Shown here piece by piece: positions 1-10,944 of a DNA stretch of 64,000 nucleotides (position 1 is the stretch's first letter; every line of letters begins with the position of its first letter). The stretch comes from Brachionus koreanus (taxonomy: Eukaryota > Rotifera > Eurotatoria > Ploima > Brachionidae), in assembly GCA_016987375.1 (NCBI GenBank), contig PJRA01000343.1, forward strand, positions 1,125,992 through 1,189,991, written 5' to 3'. The notes under the pieces were generated by a model. The model was not told the DNA's origin and searched no databases. It worked only from the letters and a program-made list of their open reading frames with translations. The position numbers and the translations under genes are program-made.

Positions 1-2630
1 AGTTTAAAAAAGGCAATTAATTCAATATTTTAATGGTTTCATTAAACGCCTGAAAATGATGCATAATGAAATATTTTTTATTTAAATTGATAAATATTTT
101 TATATTTTTAAAATCGATAAGTTAAAAAAATTTCTAGTGTTTCTGAAACTATTTACGATTCCACAGACCCGATCAATAGTGAAAATAACACTGATAGAAA
201 ATTGTATAATGTCAATTAGATGCATTAAATAATGAAACTGAAAATTAATAAGAATTTCAATTATAAATAAATAACATAGGAAATTAAAAAGAGCATTTCT
301 GAATAGCTAAGCTTTTCATTTTTACTTAAAATTATTTCTAAAAGTCAAAGAAGGGCAATTTCTCTAGTGATTAATTAAAATTTTATTTCAAATGAAGATT
401 AATTAAATAAATAATTTTTCTAAATACTGTTTAAAAAGCTTTTAATTTTGAAAAATCCATTATTTTATTTTCGAGAGCACGGTATTAAAATTATTTTGTC
501 AAACTAATTTATTAATCTCATCAAGCAACTGGTTGACTGTTATTTTAGAAATTTTCCATTTTTTTTTAATTTTAAATTTAAAATAAAATTGATAAAAATT
601 TTTTAGCTTTTAAGCATTTTAAGATGATAAAATTTTCTAATAAATGTGAGAATTATTTTTTTAGCATGCAATAATACTGTTCTGAAAATTTGATTAAATT
701 TAATATTTCAATTGATTAAAAAATAAAAGAATATTTTAAATAATTATTAATTTAGAAGATCTTTATTTTCAAGTTACATAAACTGGAATAAAATTTAGAA
801 AAAATTTAAAGTATCTTTTTTATTTAAGGTAAATTATTTTTCTCTTGAAGATTATAGATTAAAAAATTTGAATCCAGTTTAAAATTTATCGTTTAAAAAT
901 GACACATACTCGATAAAAAATTGAATTTTTTATTTTAGCATGCAATTTTTTATAATTTAATAAAATCGATCAATTTGATTAAAGAAACATTTTTTAATTT
1001 ATCTGTAATTGAATTAGGCAAAACAATAAATTTGAGAATTTTCATTTTTTGTTAAATTTCATTGAGGAAGCATCCAAACGAAAAAATATTAAATATATCA
1101 AATTATTTAATAATTTATATTAAATTGCTGGATAAATAGCTATTTTATTTGAAAGAGGTTAATTTCGAAAATTAAGAATTTTTTACAGTATCAGATAAAG
1201 CACTTGAAAAGATTTTGCTCAAGAAATCGGATATTGTATCCAAAGTATTTCATTATTATTTTTCAAGAAAACTATTGAAAAATTAATTTTAAAGTTATAC
1301 GCTGCGAGTAACTAGGAATTAAAAATTTGGGATCTTCAATCAATTTTGAGAGTCTTCCTTCTTTTTTCTTTAAATAAATTTTTCTCAATTGATGCATTGA
1401 CAACTAAAATTTTAATCAATATATTAATATTGTATTTTTTTTTTAAATTTAAAAAGAAGCGATAAAATTAATATTTTTTCCAGGCTTAAAAGAAAAATTT
1501 ATTACTAACATTATTTGAACAAAAGAAAATATTTAAATAATTAATATCAAGTAAATCCAGATTAGAAAATTTTCATCAAAATATATTAAAATGGCATTAA
1601 TCATTCCATTAAGAGCCATAAATAATCTAAATTAGTGCCATGATTATTTTTTAAAGAATTAAAATTTTAATCATCAAATATTTTTCTTCGATTTTTGGCA
1701 TCAAAAATTTAGTTACAACAACACTTTTTTGGGTTGTCTGAACAGCACGTCAATTTATCTTTATTTGATTAAGCTAAATGGCTTTTATTTAATTTCCTAT
1801 TAAAAATATTAAATTTCATCAAATTTTTTTGAAAAATGATTGCATTAGTTATTACACTTGGCATTAGGCTAAGTCTGCAATCCTATTGTATAATATTAAA
1901 ACAATAAGATTATAAGCTTTCATTTTTCTGTATATCAACCCACTGAATTAGTCATTTTCACTGAAACACTTTGTTTAATAAATCATAAAATAATATTTTA
2001 CTCTTCGTCGATTCAACCGTTTCCAAGTTCTTTCATGCGAATTCATTTTCATTCAATCATTCTCGGATTAGTTCACTTTAATTGCTCATTTAAACTTGAG
2101 CAAAATTTTCTATCACATTTTTTTTTAGATTGATATTAAATTTACTGAATATACACTTTACAACTTTCTAAAAAAATACTTGAAAATTAATTTTTAAATT
2201 ACAGCATAAAAATTTTCTAATTGTTCTAAATTTAACATTTTTAAATTGTCTTGAGTGTAATCAACAAGTAAACAGTATTGGTTTTAATTTTTTGGTCTAA
2301 TAACTGCATCTTTTAGGAATTGATTTTTTTAAAGACGTTCATGATTGATTAAAATCTTAGTTTCTTTTTCAAGAACGCATTAAGCATGTTTTCTATTAAT
2401 CGTTATGAGCGATTATGAACATGCTATCTTTTCTTTTTTTGATCAATTATAAAAATTTATGGGCAAGTAATTAAAAGAAAAAGCCAATTTGATTTAAGAG
2501 GGAAGTTGATTTCAAACAATTTTCTATGAATCTGACAAAGTCTAATATTTTTGGCGGAAACAAATTGAATAGTTTTTGTTAAATTGTTTTTTTATATATC
2601 TTTAAATAAATTGCTTCTTTTTTTTTCTAG
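1..2630. other. AT-rich intergenic DNA, no gene seen
   Basis: Long A/T runs with frequent stops in all frames and no family similarity that I can read. A T-rich tract followed by ctag ends at about 2630, just before the leader of the next gene, and would serve as a splice acceptor for a 5' UTR intron or a trans-spliced leader. That role is inferred. Confidence 0.6.
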
Positions 2631-2671
2631 ATATTACAAGCTTTAGTTGAAATTTCGAAAGATCATAAATA

Positions 2672-3130
2672 ATGAAAATTTTAATCCAACTATCTGTTTT
2701 TGTCATTTTCTGTTATCAGGTAAATTTATGTCTGGTAATTTTGAATTAACAAAAGCTAATTTATTTTTCAAAGATGAGATTTTCTCATGCTGATGAATTA
2801 ACCGAACCAAGCTTACAAGCGGACTCAGAAGACTCCAAGTTGGTCAAGCTTATTGGATACTTGGATAACTTAAAAGAAAAAAACAACGGCGAAATTAAGA
2901 ATTTAATGAATCAAAAATATCAAATTCCTGATGAGAATGTCGATCTTGCAAAAGATCATGACTTGGCCAAAAGATACAGGTACGATAAGCGATATCGCTT
3001 TGACAAACGATACAGATTTGACAAGAGGTATCGTTTTGATAAAAGATACAGATTTGACAAAAAAAGGAGTAATGAAGACAAAATAAACAATTTGTTCGAA
3101 AAACTACAAAAAAGATATAGATATGATTAA
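2672..3130 (+). CDS. Candidate neuropeptide precursor releasing YRFD/YRYD tetrapeptides
   Basis: Two exons, 2672-2719 and 2774-3130, joined across a 54 bp GT-AG intron in phase 0, give 134 residues. The intron matters because exon 1 supplies the hydrophobic start (MKILIQLSVFVIFCYQ), which with exon 2 makes a signal peptide likely cut after SHA at about residue 22. An acidic spacer follows, then KR-YRYD, four KR-YRFD units, KKR, a 14-residue spacer, and KR-YRYD at the very C-terminus. Dibasic KR/KKR sites are classic prohormone convertase cleavage sites. No Gly precedes them, so the peptides would carry a free C-terminal Asp and would not be amidated. Repeat codons differ silently (Arg as CGC, CGT, AGA, AGG), as expected of selection on the protein. 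AATAAA overlaps the stop. I do not recognise a named family. A repetitive structural protein is the alternative. Confidence 0.8.
2969..3067 (+). repeat. Coding tandem repeat, 18 bp period
   Basis: Five consecutive KR-Y-R-(Y/F)-D units followed by KKR. Units differ at synonymous positions, so this is an old protein-level repeat and not a fresh DNA slippage product. A sixth unit stands apart at 3110-3127. Confidence 0.9.
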
Positions 3131-3135
3131 ATAAA
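3130..3135 (+). other. Poly(A) signal of the neuropeptide-like gene
   Basis: AATAAA overlaps the last base of the TAA stop. A further AATAAA-like hexamer lies near 3323. Compact 3' ends of this kind recur in the window, for example after ZFAND1 and EXOSC8. Confidence 0.5.
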
Positions 3136-3890
3136 CTTCTAATCATAATTTCAAAAGCTTTTTTTTCGATTAAGAAGACGAAAACTATCAATTTTCTATC
3201 TTTTTGTCATCGTTTTCTTAGTCCATTTCTAATAATTTAAAATTACGCTAAGAATTAAATAAAAATTTCATAGAAAATTTAAATAGTCAATGTTATATTG
3301 GATTACTTATATTACTTTGTTCAATAAATTTTAAATTCTAGTCTTTTCTAAATTGTGTATTTTTAAATCTAAATAAAATCTATTCAAAAAAACAATTATC
3401 TTTTTATTCACAATAAAAAATGGTTGAACTGAAGAAAAATCCTCGCCATGTTAAAAGATTTCAATGTGGTTTCAAAGTGTTTAAGTTTTGGCTCTCAGAT
3501 AAATTCAATAAATTTAAAGTACCATCACATCTCACCATGTCTTGACCATCATCAATATACATTTCATTCACCGCTTGAAATGCACTTTTTAGAACTTTCG
3601 ATTTCTTATTTTCTGAATGTAAAATTATATTACTTTTATATTACTATTATTATAAATTTATTTTTAACTATTAGTAGCAGGAATATTAAGTAGATATTTT
3701 AGTTATCAAACCAAAATTCGATTTACACGGTGTCTCATTAGTCATCTTCAAAAGAATATATTAATAATTAATATAATAATATAATAATAAATATAATTTT
3801 CCTTGAGAAAGAGATATTCAAACAATGATGTAATTGAGGGATGAGACCTAAAGTTGCTATTTTTAGGACAATATTTTAATCTGGTCCTCA
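3136..3890. other. Intergenic, no gene supported
   Basis: Contains an 81-codon open frame at 3448-3693 with no recognisable motif and a composition no different from the spacers, which I leave uncalled. An AT-only stretch of TAATA-type repeats lies around 3755-3795. Confidence 0.5.
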
Positions 3891-3891
3891 A

Positions 3892-5197
3892 GTTTTATTT
3901 GCTTTCAATGAGGTTAATTTTTTATGGGATTTTCACTTATCACAATATGATCAAAATCATTTGAGCAAAATAATTATTTTAATTCATTTATATGCGGAGG
4001 TGTTTTAATAAATAATGAATATGTAATTACTGCTGCTCATTGTGTTGCTAATTATAACTCGCCACAATTCTACACGATTAAATTAGGTCTTCATTCTCGA
4101 TCAAAACCTGAGCCTTATTCAATTACGATCACAATATCGCAAATTTATGTCCATCCTGACTATAACACAAACAACTTTCATAACGACATAGCATTGCTCA
4201 AGTTATCTGTAAGAATAGAAAAAATCTAAAATGATTAAATGTTTTTTTAATTTTTTTGTTGTCTTTCAAGTCTCCTATTGAATTAAATAATAAAATTTTA
4301 CCAATTGTTTTGCCAGAACAAGATTTTGACTTCCAAAATCAAATAGCATGGACAACTGGATGGGGAAGATTATCTGAAGACGAATTTCAAACAAATACTT
4401 CTGATATTCTAATGGAATTAGAAACTTTTATTTCAAATCATTCTGTTTGGGAAGATCGATACGGTTTTTTTGATCCACCAATTTATAATTCGGAAGTAAA
4501 TCACTGTGCAGGAGGAAATGGAAAAAGTATTTGCAATGGTGATTCAGGTGGTCCATTGGTTGTAAAGCTAGGTGCAAATTATTATCTTGCAGGTATTGCA
4601 AGCTGGGTCTTGAGAAATAGCTATTTAGGTAAAAGATGTTATGATGGAGGTGTTTTTGCAAAAGCAAGCTCATATATTAATTGGATAAAGGAAAAAACAG
4701 AAAGTAAAATTACATCAATTGTTACTTCAAGAAAAGATAGCACAGAAACTTCTCAACCTGAAATTCAAATAACAACGAGTTCAGATACATCGGCTTTATA
4801 TTATAAATCCACATATGTTTCTAACACAGAAGTTACAGTAACTGAACAAAAAATCTACTCAAATGCTCATGAATCAACTTCCTCAAGTGTAAATTCAAAA
4901 AAAGATAGCACAGAAACTTCTCAACCTGAAATTCAAATAACAACGAATTCAGATACATCGGCTTTATCTTATAAATCCACATATGTTTTTAACACAGAAA
5001 TATTGACTTCCTCTCGTCTTTTAAACTTCAGAATTTTTCTTGGAAAAATCATAAGAATCTCTTTATTGAATAAACGGTCATTAATTGTTGGTGAAAAAAA
5101 TTTGACCAATTTGGAATCAAATCTCATTAAAATGATACCAAATTCTGTTTTTATTGGCTACATGTATTTTTTTTTCATTTTTTATTTTCGGAATTAA
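3892..5197 (+). CDS. Trypsin-like serine protease (S1 family), N-terminus unresolved
   Basis: The S1 catalytic triad is complete: His in TAAHC (about 4020-4034), Asp in DIALLKL (about 4186-4206) and Ser in GDSGGP (about 4540-4557), with the preceding CGG motif and the WGR segment. Exon 3966-4208 joins 4271 onward in phase 0 across a 62 bp intron. Upstream, 3892-3912 reads LFAFNE and joins 3966 in frame if 3913-3965 is a 53 bp intron. Further upstream a TAA interrupts the frame where the activation site (IVGG) should be, so the start was not found and the gene may be incomplete or decayed at its 5' end. After the protease domain comes a Ser/Thr-rich tail with two tandem units and a hydrophobic C-terminus, suggesting a membrane or GPI anchor. 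The natural substrate cannot be told. Alternative 3' splicing is noted for 5215-5641. Confidence 0.75.
4732..4999 (+). repeat. Two ~100 bp direct repeats in the protease tail
   Basis: Units 4732-4831 and 4900-4999 have a 168 bp period and about three differences. They encode Ser/Thr-rich segments containing DSTETSQPEIQITT. The near-identity points to a recent duplication in the stalk-like tail, which is probably O-glycosylated (inference). Confidence 0.8.
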
Positions 5198-5214
5198 TAT
5201 AATTTTTAAGTGAG

Positions 5215-5641
5215 TCAAATTTTATTTTTATCGATGCAAATATAACAATACAACGTGCTAATCAAGCCGAAATAACTCAATTTATTCAACAAGTGAACGA
5301 AGTTTTAATTAAAAACGAAGTTTTTTTAAATGAAGCTATTCCTTCTGAATTAACTTTATCTATCGAAAAAGATTTTGAAGTAAAAAGTAAGGAATATTTT
5401 CAAAATTTTTTTTTTTTATTTTTTAATTTTTATCTTATAATTAGTTTATCGCATAAGTCAAGATGGATCCGAGCAAGAAATAGATATTGTTGAAAGTACA
5501 GAAATCAACTCAAATAGTACTATTCCTTTCACAAAAATTCCAATTTCAACTACATTGGATTCATCCCAAAATTCAGCTAACATAATTAAGATTGAATTTT
5601 TTTTAATAGGAAATATTTTTACTTTTTATTTCATTTTTTAG
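5215..5641 (+). other. Possible extra 3' exons of the protease or a fragment of a relative
   Basis: Exon 5215-5386 reads SNFIFIDANITIQRANQ and continues with an alternating polar pattern that loosely recalls a SEA domain. It can join 5463-5641 across a 76 bp intron, ending in a Ser/Asn segment, a hydrophobic tail and a stop at 5639-5641, which looks like a GPI-anchor signal. A GT donor after 4888 would splice the protease to 5215 in phase 0 and skip the second tail repeat. A further frame around 5913-6050 (SQVHGVHFYKTNIF) may be another stray exon. None of this is confirmed by a known motif. Confidence 0.35.
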
Positions 5642-6109
5642 ACTTATATATTCAGAAAAGTGTTATTTTAGAATATTTAGAATTTAAATTTTTTTAAAAT
5701 TATGTTTGATTAATTTAAAGTTTAATTCGTTTTTTAAAAATTTATTTTCGAAAAGTGATTTTCAAAATTCAAAATTTTTCAAAATAATGTCATACAAAAA
5801 TTATTATCTCTTTAATTTTATTTAATTAGAAAAATTCCTAATCAAAAATCAAAAATAACTATTTAGCATTTTTTTAATAATACAACTTAATAACATAATT
5901 TTCTTTTAGAGTTTGTCTCAAGTCCATGGTGTCCATTTTTATAAGACGAACATTTTTAATTTAATCGAGAAAGTAGAACCAGAAGCGACAAAAATAATAG
6001 TTTACTACGAAAATATCACTGCTCGAAAATCTTTCTTGGAAATGTTTAACTTTTTTTTTCTCTTTCTGCGCTATTTGTGGATCTTAAGGGTCATAAGATT
6101 TCTTTGAAA

Positions 6110-6290
6110 CTTTTTCGATTATTGAACTGTCGCGTAATTAGCCCTACGCGCTTGCAGCCGGAAATGAGTGATTTGAACCTTCGACTTCCTGATTGATGTC
6201 GGGTGTTCGAATCACGACCACAGGACCGAGGAAATGTTTAACTTAACTGATCTCAAAGTACGCTGATTGAGATAAGATTCAATTCAATTT
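6110..6290 (-). mobile_element. tRNA-derived SINE-like element
   Basis: On the minus strand there is a B-box-like GGTTCAAATCAC (about 6169-6179) about 35-40 bp downstream of an A-box-like TGTGGTCGTGA (about 6211-6225). The order and spacing match a Pol III internal promoter. The segment is visibly GC-richer than its surroundings. Arms do not form a clean cloverleaf, so it is not a functional tRNA. Confidence 0.4.
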
Positions 6291-7148
6291 TTTGAAATTT
6301 TAAGCGGATATGAAACTAGTAAAAAATTTTAATATCGATTTTTTTTGCTTTTTAATCCGTGGTTTGAAGACTATGGCCTATTGTTGTTCAGCTTAATTTA
6401 GATCCCTTGTTTTTATTTTGGGAATCGTCCATCTCTTGTAATTTTATCACTCAATCGCTATTTTTGGCTCTCTAAATACTACAAGTTTTAACGACAAATC
6501 TTAACTATTTTTTTTTGACTTTCTAGATAAATATATATCCTACGATTCTTTTCGAAAAGTAAACGAATCTTTTCAATATTGCTAGCATTTGTTCTTTAAT
6601 ACACTTATTAACATTCTTTAAAGGCTAAACCCATCTTCTCTTTCTATTTTTTTCCTTAAAAATATCTAACTAGATAAATAACAACTTTTTAATACTAATC
6701 ATTCTACTTTCTTTGAAATATTAAGATAAATAAATTTTGAATAATATAATTGTCTTTTTTAATCAAATTTTTAGTAATAAGATAATTAATAGTTTATTAG
6801 TAATTATTTAACTGTTTTGTATTTGATTTAAGAATTTAATTTGATTAAACCAATCCCATAATCCATATTTTTATACAAATTCTGAAACAGTACAAAATTC
6901 AGAACAAGACTTTAAAAAATAGCTTTTTTGGAACATAAGTTGACAATAAGGTCAATAGTTGGGTTAAGGGGAAATAAAAATCAGAGTCTTATTTGAAACT
7001 CAAAGCCCGGAGGTTTTTTTTTGGAGCATGATGTTACATCTTCTGTTTGTCTTCAATTAAATAAATATAAAAACTTTTTAATTTTTTTTCAACCAGAAAT
7101 TTAAAAATAAAAAAATATTTAAATTAGCTAGTAAACCAGCGCTTGTTC

Positions 7149-7400
7149 GACCAAAATTGCCAACTTTGGCTAACCCAAATCAGGTAAGCCTTTTTTTTGT
7201 TCTTAATTTGGTCTCCAAAAAGAAATAAATTATAATTAAATAATCATTAAAATTAGCTCAAAATTAAACCCTAAACCCATGAAAGAGAATAATTCAATTT
7301 AGATCAGACATTGGTCGACCAAAATAGTCAACTTGGGCTAATCAATTTCTGGTTAACAAAAAACTGGTTAACCAAAAATTGGTTAACCTAAATTGGCTAA
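7149..7400 (+). repeat. Diverged direct repeats with GGTTAACC clusters upstream of WDHD1
   Basis: The segment at 7149-7177 recurs with changes at 7317-7343 (both begin GACCAAAAT and contain TCAACTT/CCAACTTT-GGCTAA). Next to the second copy GGTTAAC occurs three times, at 7351, 7366 and 7381, two of them as the palindrome GGTTAACC. It lies 260-510 bp upstream of the WDHD1 start codon. It could be promoter sites or a mobile-element remnant. Confidence 0.55.
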
Positions 7401-7659
7401 ACAAGCTCACTCGTAAAAATGCTTATTTTCATGAAATAAAAAGTAAAAAGAAAAAGAAGCACAAAGGGTCGAAAAAACTCCTTCGGCTTTTGAGTGTTAA
7501 ATTAAAAAAAAATTAAAAAGATTCCACAATAATTAAAAAAGACAAATTGTAAAACTTGGCTAAATTTATTTTTATTTTAAATTTTGAGTCAAACTAAAGT
7601 GAAGGCTAAAAGTTTAAAAAAAACTTTAATTTCAAAAACCAAATTAATAATTGACTAAA

Positions 7660-10600
7660 ATGCACAACACCCGATACGCCCATTGCGATGGATATACAGA
7701 TATATGCTTGGCCGAGAATGGAAAATTCGTAACATGTGGTGAAGATGGTGAAGTTCGCATATGGAATGGTTTTGACGATTTAGACAATACATCAATCCAA
7801 GTAGGGGACAAATGCTTCGCAATTGCTTATCATACTGGAAAAATTTACGTAAGCGATGAGCAAAATGAGCTAAAACGCTACGATCTCGAAACAAATGAGT
7901 TCATTGGAGTTGTGACTTCATTCACTTTACCAATAACTTGTATAGCAATCAACAAATCAAACACTTTTTTAGTTTGCGGATCATCTGATTTTGACATTCA
8001 TTTAGTCGATCTAAACACCCTTAAATTCACATCATTTCCTGGCCATGAAGCGCCCATATTGTCAGTTCTCTTCGATCCACTTGAAAAATATTTTGCATCG
8101 TCAAGCTGCGATGGTTCGGTCAAATTTTGGTCTGTGTCAAACCTGACCAATTCAAAAACTCTCGCTAATTTACACTCAAAATCAAATGATTTTGTTGACT
8201 CATCAAGCTGGGCCAAACTAGCATGGCACAAAGACGGTGGTCTAATAGCTATTCCTAGTCAAAAAGATATAAACTTTTATGAGCGAGAAAGCTGGATTCT
8301 TAAGTTTAAAATTAATCTCAAAAATGAATCCAATCCCTCCGAGGAATTTTCAGCTAGCATTGTTTGTTTTTCGCCTGATGGAAAATATATACTTGCATCT
8401 ACTAATACTCAAATGGTCTATGTTCATTCAATAATAAACAAATCTCTACTTTTCAAATATTCTTATAGTAAAAAGTCTAAAATTTGCTCACTTGTATGGA
8501 ATCAGAATGAAGTTATTTTTTGTGACCTTAATGGAAACATGGGACAAATAAAGCCAAATATTAAGGATGATATAGAAATTGTGCCAAGTGCTGAACGAAA
8601 ACAAAATAAGAAAACTGATGAAAATCTCGAAATGGACGATTTGCTAGACTTGCTTGATTCAGATGAGAAGAGCAATGACTCGGCAAATTTGTCAAAAAAA
8701 AGAGATCCTATAAAAGAGCCAGTTAAGAAGAGAAAGCGGCTGAATGATGACGAAGATGGGCTAATGGACGAACCTGAGCCAACTAAATCAAACAAAAAAA
8801 TAAACGATGAAGATGATGAGGATATTCAGTTGACATTGGGTGCCGATGATGACGATGAATGCGAATCTTTGGAAAAATTGAAGCAAAAAACTTATGATAC
8901 GGTCAAAAAGGAGATAATGACGTTGGACGATAATATGTCGGACAATGAGGCTGCCGTTGAAGAAGTCGAACTCAGTGAGAAAAAGAAAGAAGAGCTATTC
9001 AAAGAATTTAGCAACATTCAAGTTCCATTTCAGTCTTCATCAACTCCATTGGCCTTATTGGAGAGATTTATGTGCTGGAACTCGATTGGTCTAATAACAC
9101 AATTTTGCACTGAAGGCGACGAGTCCATTGATATTGAATTTCACAACGCTTCTTATCACCACACAATTCATATCAAAAATCAATTCGGATACACGATGGC
9201 AGATGTGTCAAAAGAAGCTGTTGTTTTAGCCTCGCCTGGAACCAAAATCGAAGAAGAAGTTGAGGTTAACTCGGCTCTATCGAGTTCAATAGGCAATCAG
9301 AGCAAATTGACTGTGATTCTTATCAACTCACTGGACAACACTAAAGAGTGGAATATTGATATGCTCAAAAAAGAGTTTATTAAATGTGTATGTGTGAGTA
9401 GAAACTTGGTAGCATGTTGTACAAGCAAGAAATTTTTACGCATATTTGGCTTAGCCGGCACCCAAAAAGAAATAATTTGCTTACCAGGCATTCCAATCTG
9501 TGTATCAGCTTATGAAAACATGATTTTTGTGGCATATAACTTGTCGAACAACTCGACAGGTTATTCAATTTATCATATGGATGGGTCTCTGGAAACCGAG
9601 CATGGATTTTTACCTCTGAGCGAAAGCAGCAAAATTGAATGGCTTGGTTTTTCAGACGAAGGAAACCCTTATGTCTTTGACTCGAATGGATTTTTGTACT
9701 CAAAATGCTGGACAATATCTAAAACTAAAGTTTGGTCGCCGCTTTCGAATCTAAGGTCCACTCTAAACCACAAGTCAGACAATTACTGGATAGTTGGTAT
9801 TGCTGAAAGAAATCAGGTGATCAGAGCAGTTTTATGCCGAGCGTCACGCTATCCCCATGTATTGCCCAGGCCGACTTTGACCACCTTGCAATTTACGCCT
9901 CCTTTGATTGAGCCAGAATCGGACAAATCAACGTTGGAAATAAATTTCTGGCGAAACAAACAACTAAGTATTTCATTGAAAAACTATGATTGCTCAATCG
10001 GTAATTTGGAAATGGACCAAGACGATTTGGATGAAAATGTGGATAAATTTGAGAGCAATGCTCGCGAAGCATTGATGAAACTGTTTATGTTGGCATGCAA
10101 AAATAGCAAAGAACAAAGAGCATTTGAAATAGCCACTTTAATGGATCTTGACGCGCTGCAATTAGCCATCAAATATTCTACAAAATCAAGAGCATTAGTT
10201 TTGGCCCAGAATTTGAACATTTTGGCCGAAAAAAAAGCTGAGATCGAGCTTCAAAAACAAAGACTTTTAAGTCAACAAGAAAACGAGACAAAAAGCTACA
10301 ATAAATACTTAACTGAGAGGAACGAAAATCAGGAAAATAATCTCAGATCTCAAATTGAAGACACCAGCGCCATTATTGTTGAAAAAGTAACTCAAGCTAA
10401 ACCAGTTGGTTTGAATAATTCGGTTAAAACAACCGACTCTGATTCACAAGAGATTGAAATTGAGGAGACAGTCCGAACGCCTACAATTAGTCATACGCCC
10501 AGAATGAATCCATTCGCGAAATCGGGCGCATCTGCTCGATTTAATGCAAGTTCAACAGAATCACCCAAGTCAATTCTGAACGAGATTGAAGAAAAGCTTA

Positions 10601-10710
10601 ACAAATCATCAAACAAGGAAAAAGACACGTGGAAGCCAACACCAACTCGTAAGTTAACCAGATCTAAGCTTTCAGGCACACCGGGCATCGGTTCTTTTTT
10701 TAATAAATAA
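7660..10710 (+). CDS. WDHD1: WDHD1 / AND-1 / Ctf4 replisome scaffold
   Basis: Intronless, 1016 residues from the ATG at 7660; an in-frame TTG at 7651 is not needed and MHNTRYAHCDGYTD fits the family start. Ctf4/AND-1 trimers link the CMG helicase to DNA polymerase alpha and other clients in the nucleus. Order seen: N-terminal WD40 propeller (about residues 5-300, with GHEAPILSVLFDP and SSSCDGSVKFWSV), an acidic and lysine-rich linker (310-440), the family-specific second propeller (about 450-790), then a helical segment rich in Leu/Ala (about 790-870). The vertebrate protein is about 1129 residues and ends with an HMG box. Here no HMG box is visible; instead there is NPFAKSG and a C-terminal TPGIGSFFNK that resembles a PCNA-binding motif without its Gln. 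The 3' end converges on the PDZ gene. Confidence 0.95.
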   Translation: MHNTRYAHCDGYTDICLAENGKFVTCGEDGEVRIWNGFDDLDNTSIQVGDKCFAIAYHTGKIYVSDEQNELKRYDLETNEFIGVVTSFTLPITCIAINKSNTFLVCGSSDFDIHLVDLNTLKFTSFPGHEAPILSVLFDPLEKYFASSSCDGSVKFWSVSNLTNSKTLANLHSKSNDFVDSSSWAKLAWHKDGGLIAIPSQKDINFYERESWILKFKINLKNESNPSEEFSASIVCFSPDGKYILASTNTQMVYVHSIINKSLLFKYSYSKKSKICSLVWNQNEVIFCDLNGNMGQIKPNIKDDIEIVPSAERKQNKKTDENLEMDDLLDLLDSDEKSNDSANLSKKRDPIKEPVKKRKRLNDDEDGLMDEPEPTKSNKKINDEDDEDIQLTLGADDDDECESLEKLKQKTYDTVKKEIMTLDDNMSDNEAAVEEVELSEKKKEELFKEFSNIQVPFQSSSTPLALLERFMCWNSIGLITQFCTEGDESIDIEFHNASYHHTIHIKNQFGYTMADVSKEAVVLASPGTKIEEEVEVNSALSSSIGNQSKLTVILINSLDNTKEWNIDMLKKEFIKCVCVSRNLVACCTSKKFLRIFGLAGTQKEIICLPGIPICVSAYENMIFVAYNLSNNSTGYSIYHMDGSLETEHGFLPLSESSKIEWLGFSDEGNPYVFDSNGFLYSKCWTISKTKVWSPLSNLRSTLNHKSDNYWIVGIAERNQVIRAVLCRASRYPHVLPRPTLTTLQFTPPLIEPESDKSTLEINFWRNKQLSISLKNYDCSIGNLEMDQDDLDENVDKFESNAREALMKLFMLACKNSKEQRAFEIATLMDLDALQLAIKYSTKSRALVLAQNLNILAEKKAEIELQKQRLLSQQENETKSYNKYLTERNENQENNLRSQIEDTSAIIVEKVTQAKPVGLNNSVKTTDSDSQEIEIEETVRTPTISHTPRMNPFAKSGASARFNASSTESPKSILNEIEEKLNKSSNKEKDTWKPTPTRKLTRSKLSGTPGIGSFFNK

Positions 10711-10944
10711 AAAATCAAGCTGGTTTTTAATTTTTTTTTTATTATTAAAAATATGTATGAAAATAAAATTTAGAAAAATATTAAAATATTAGATTTACAC
10801 TAAAACTGTACATAGCTATTTGAAAACCTATTTTTATTAAGGTAACTTTCAAATTTTTTTTTCAAATTGTAAATTTTCTTATAAAGATGTCCTAAATAAA
10901 ATTTGATTAAAATAATTGTTTTTTTTTCTGTCAAATTAATTAAT

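Noticed and set aside
2895..3191. 98-codon minus-strand frame
   Set aside because: It is the antisense shadow of the neuropeptide-like repeats; its Cys/Ile pattern mirrors the KRYRFD codons.
3448..3693. 81-codon plus frame
   Set aside because: No motif, no splice context, and composition like the spacers.
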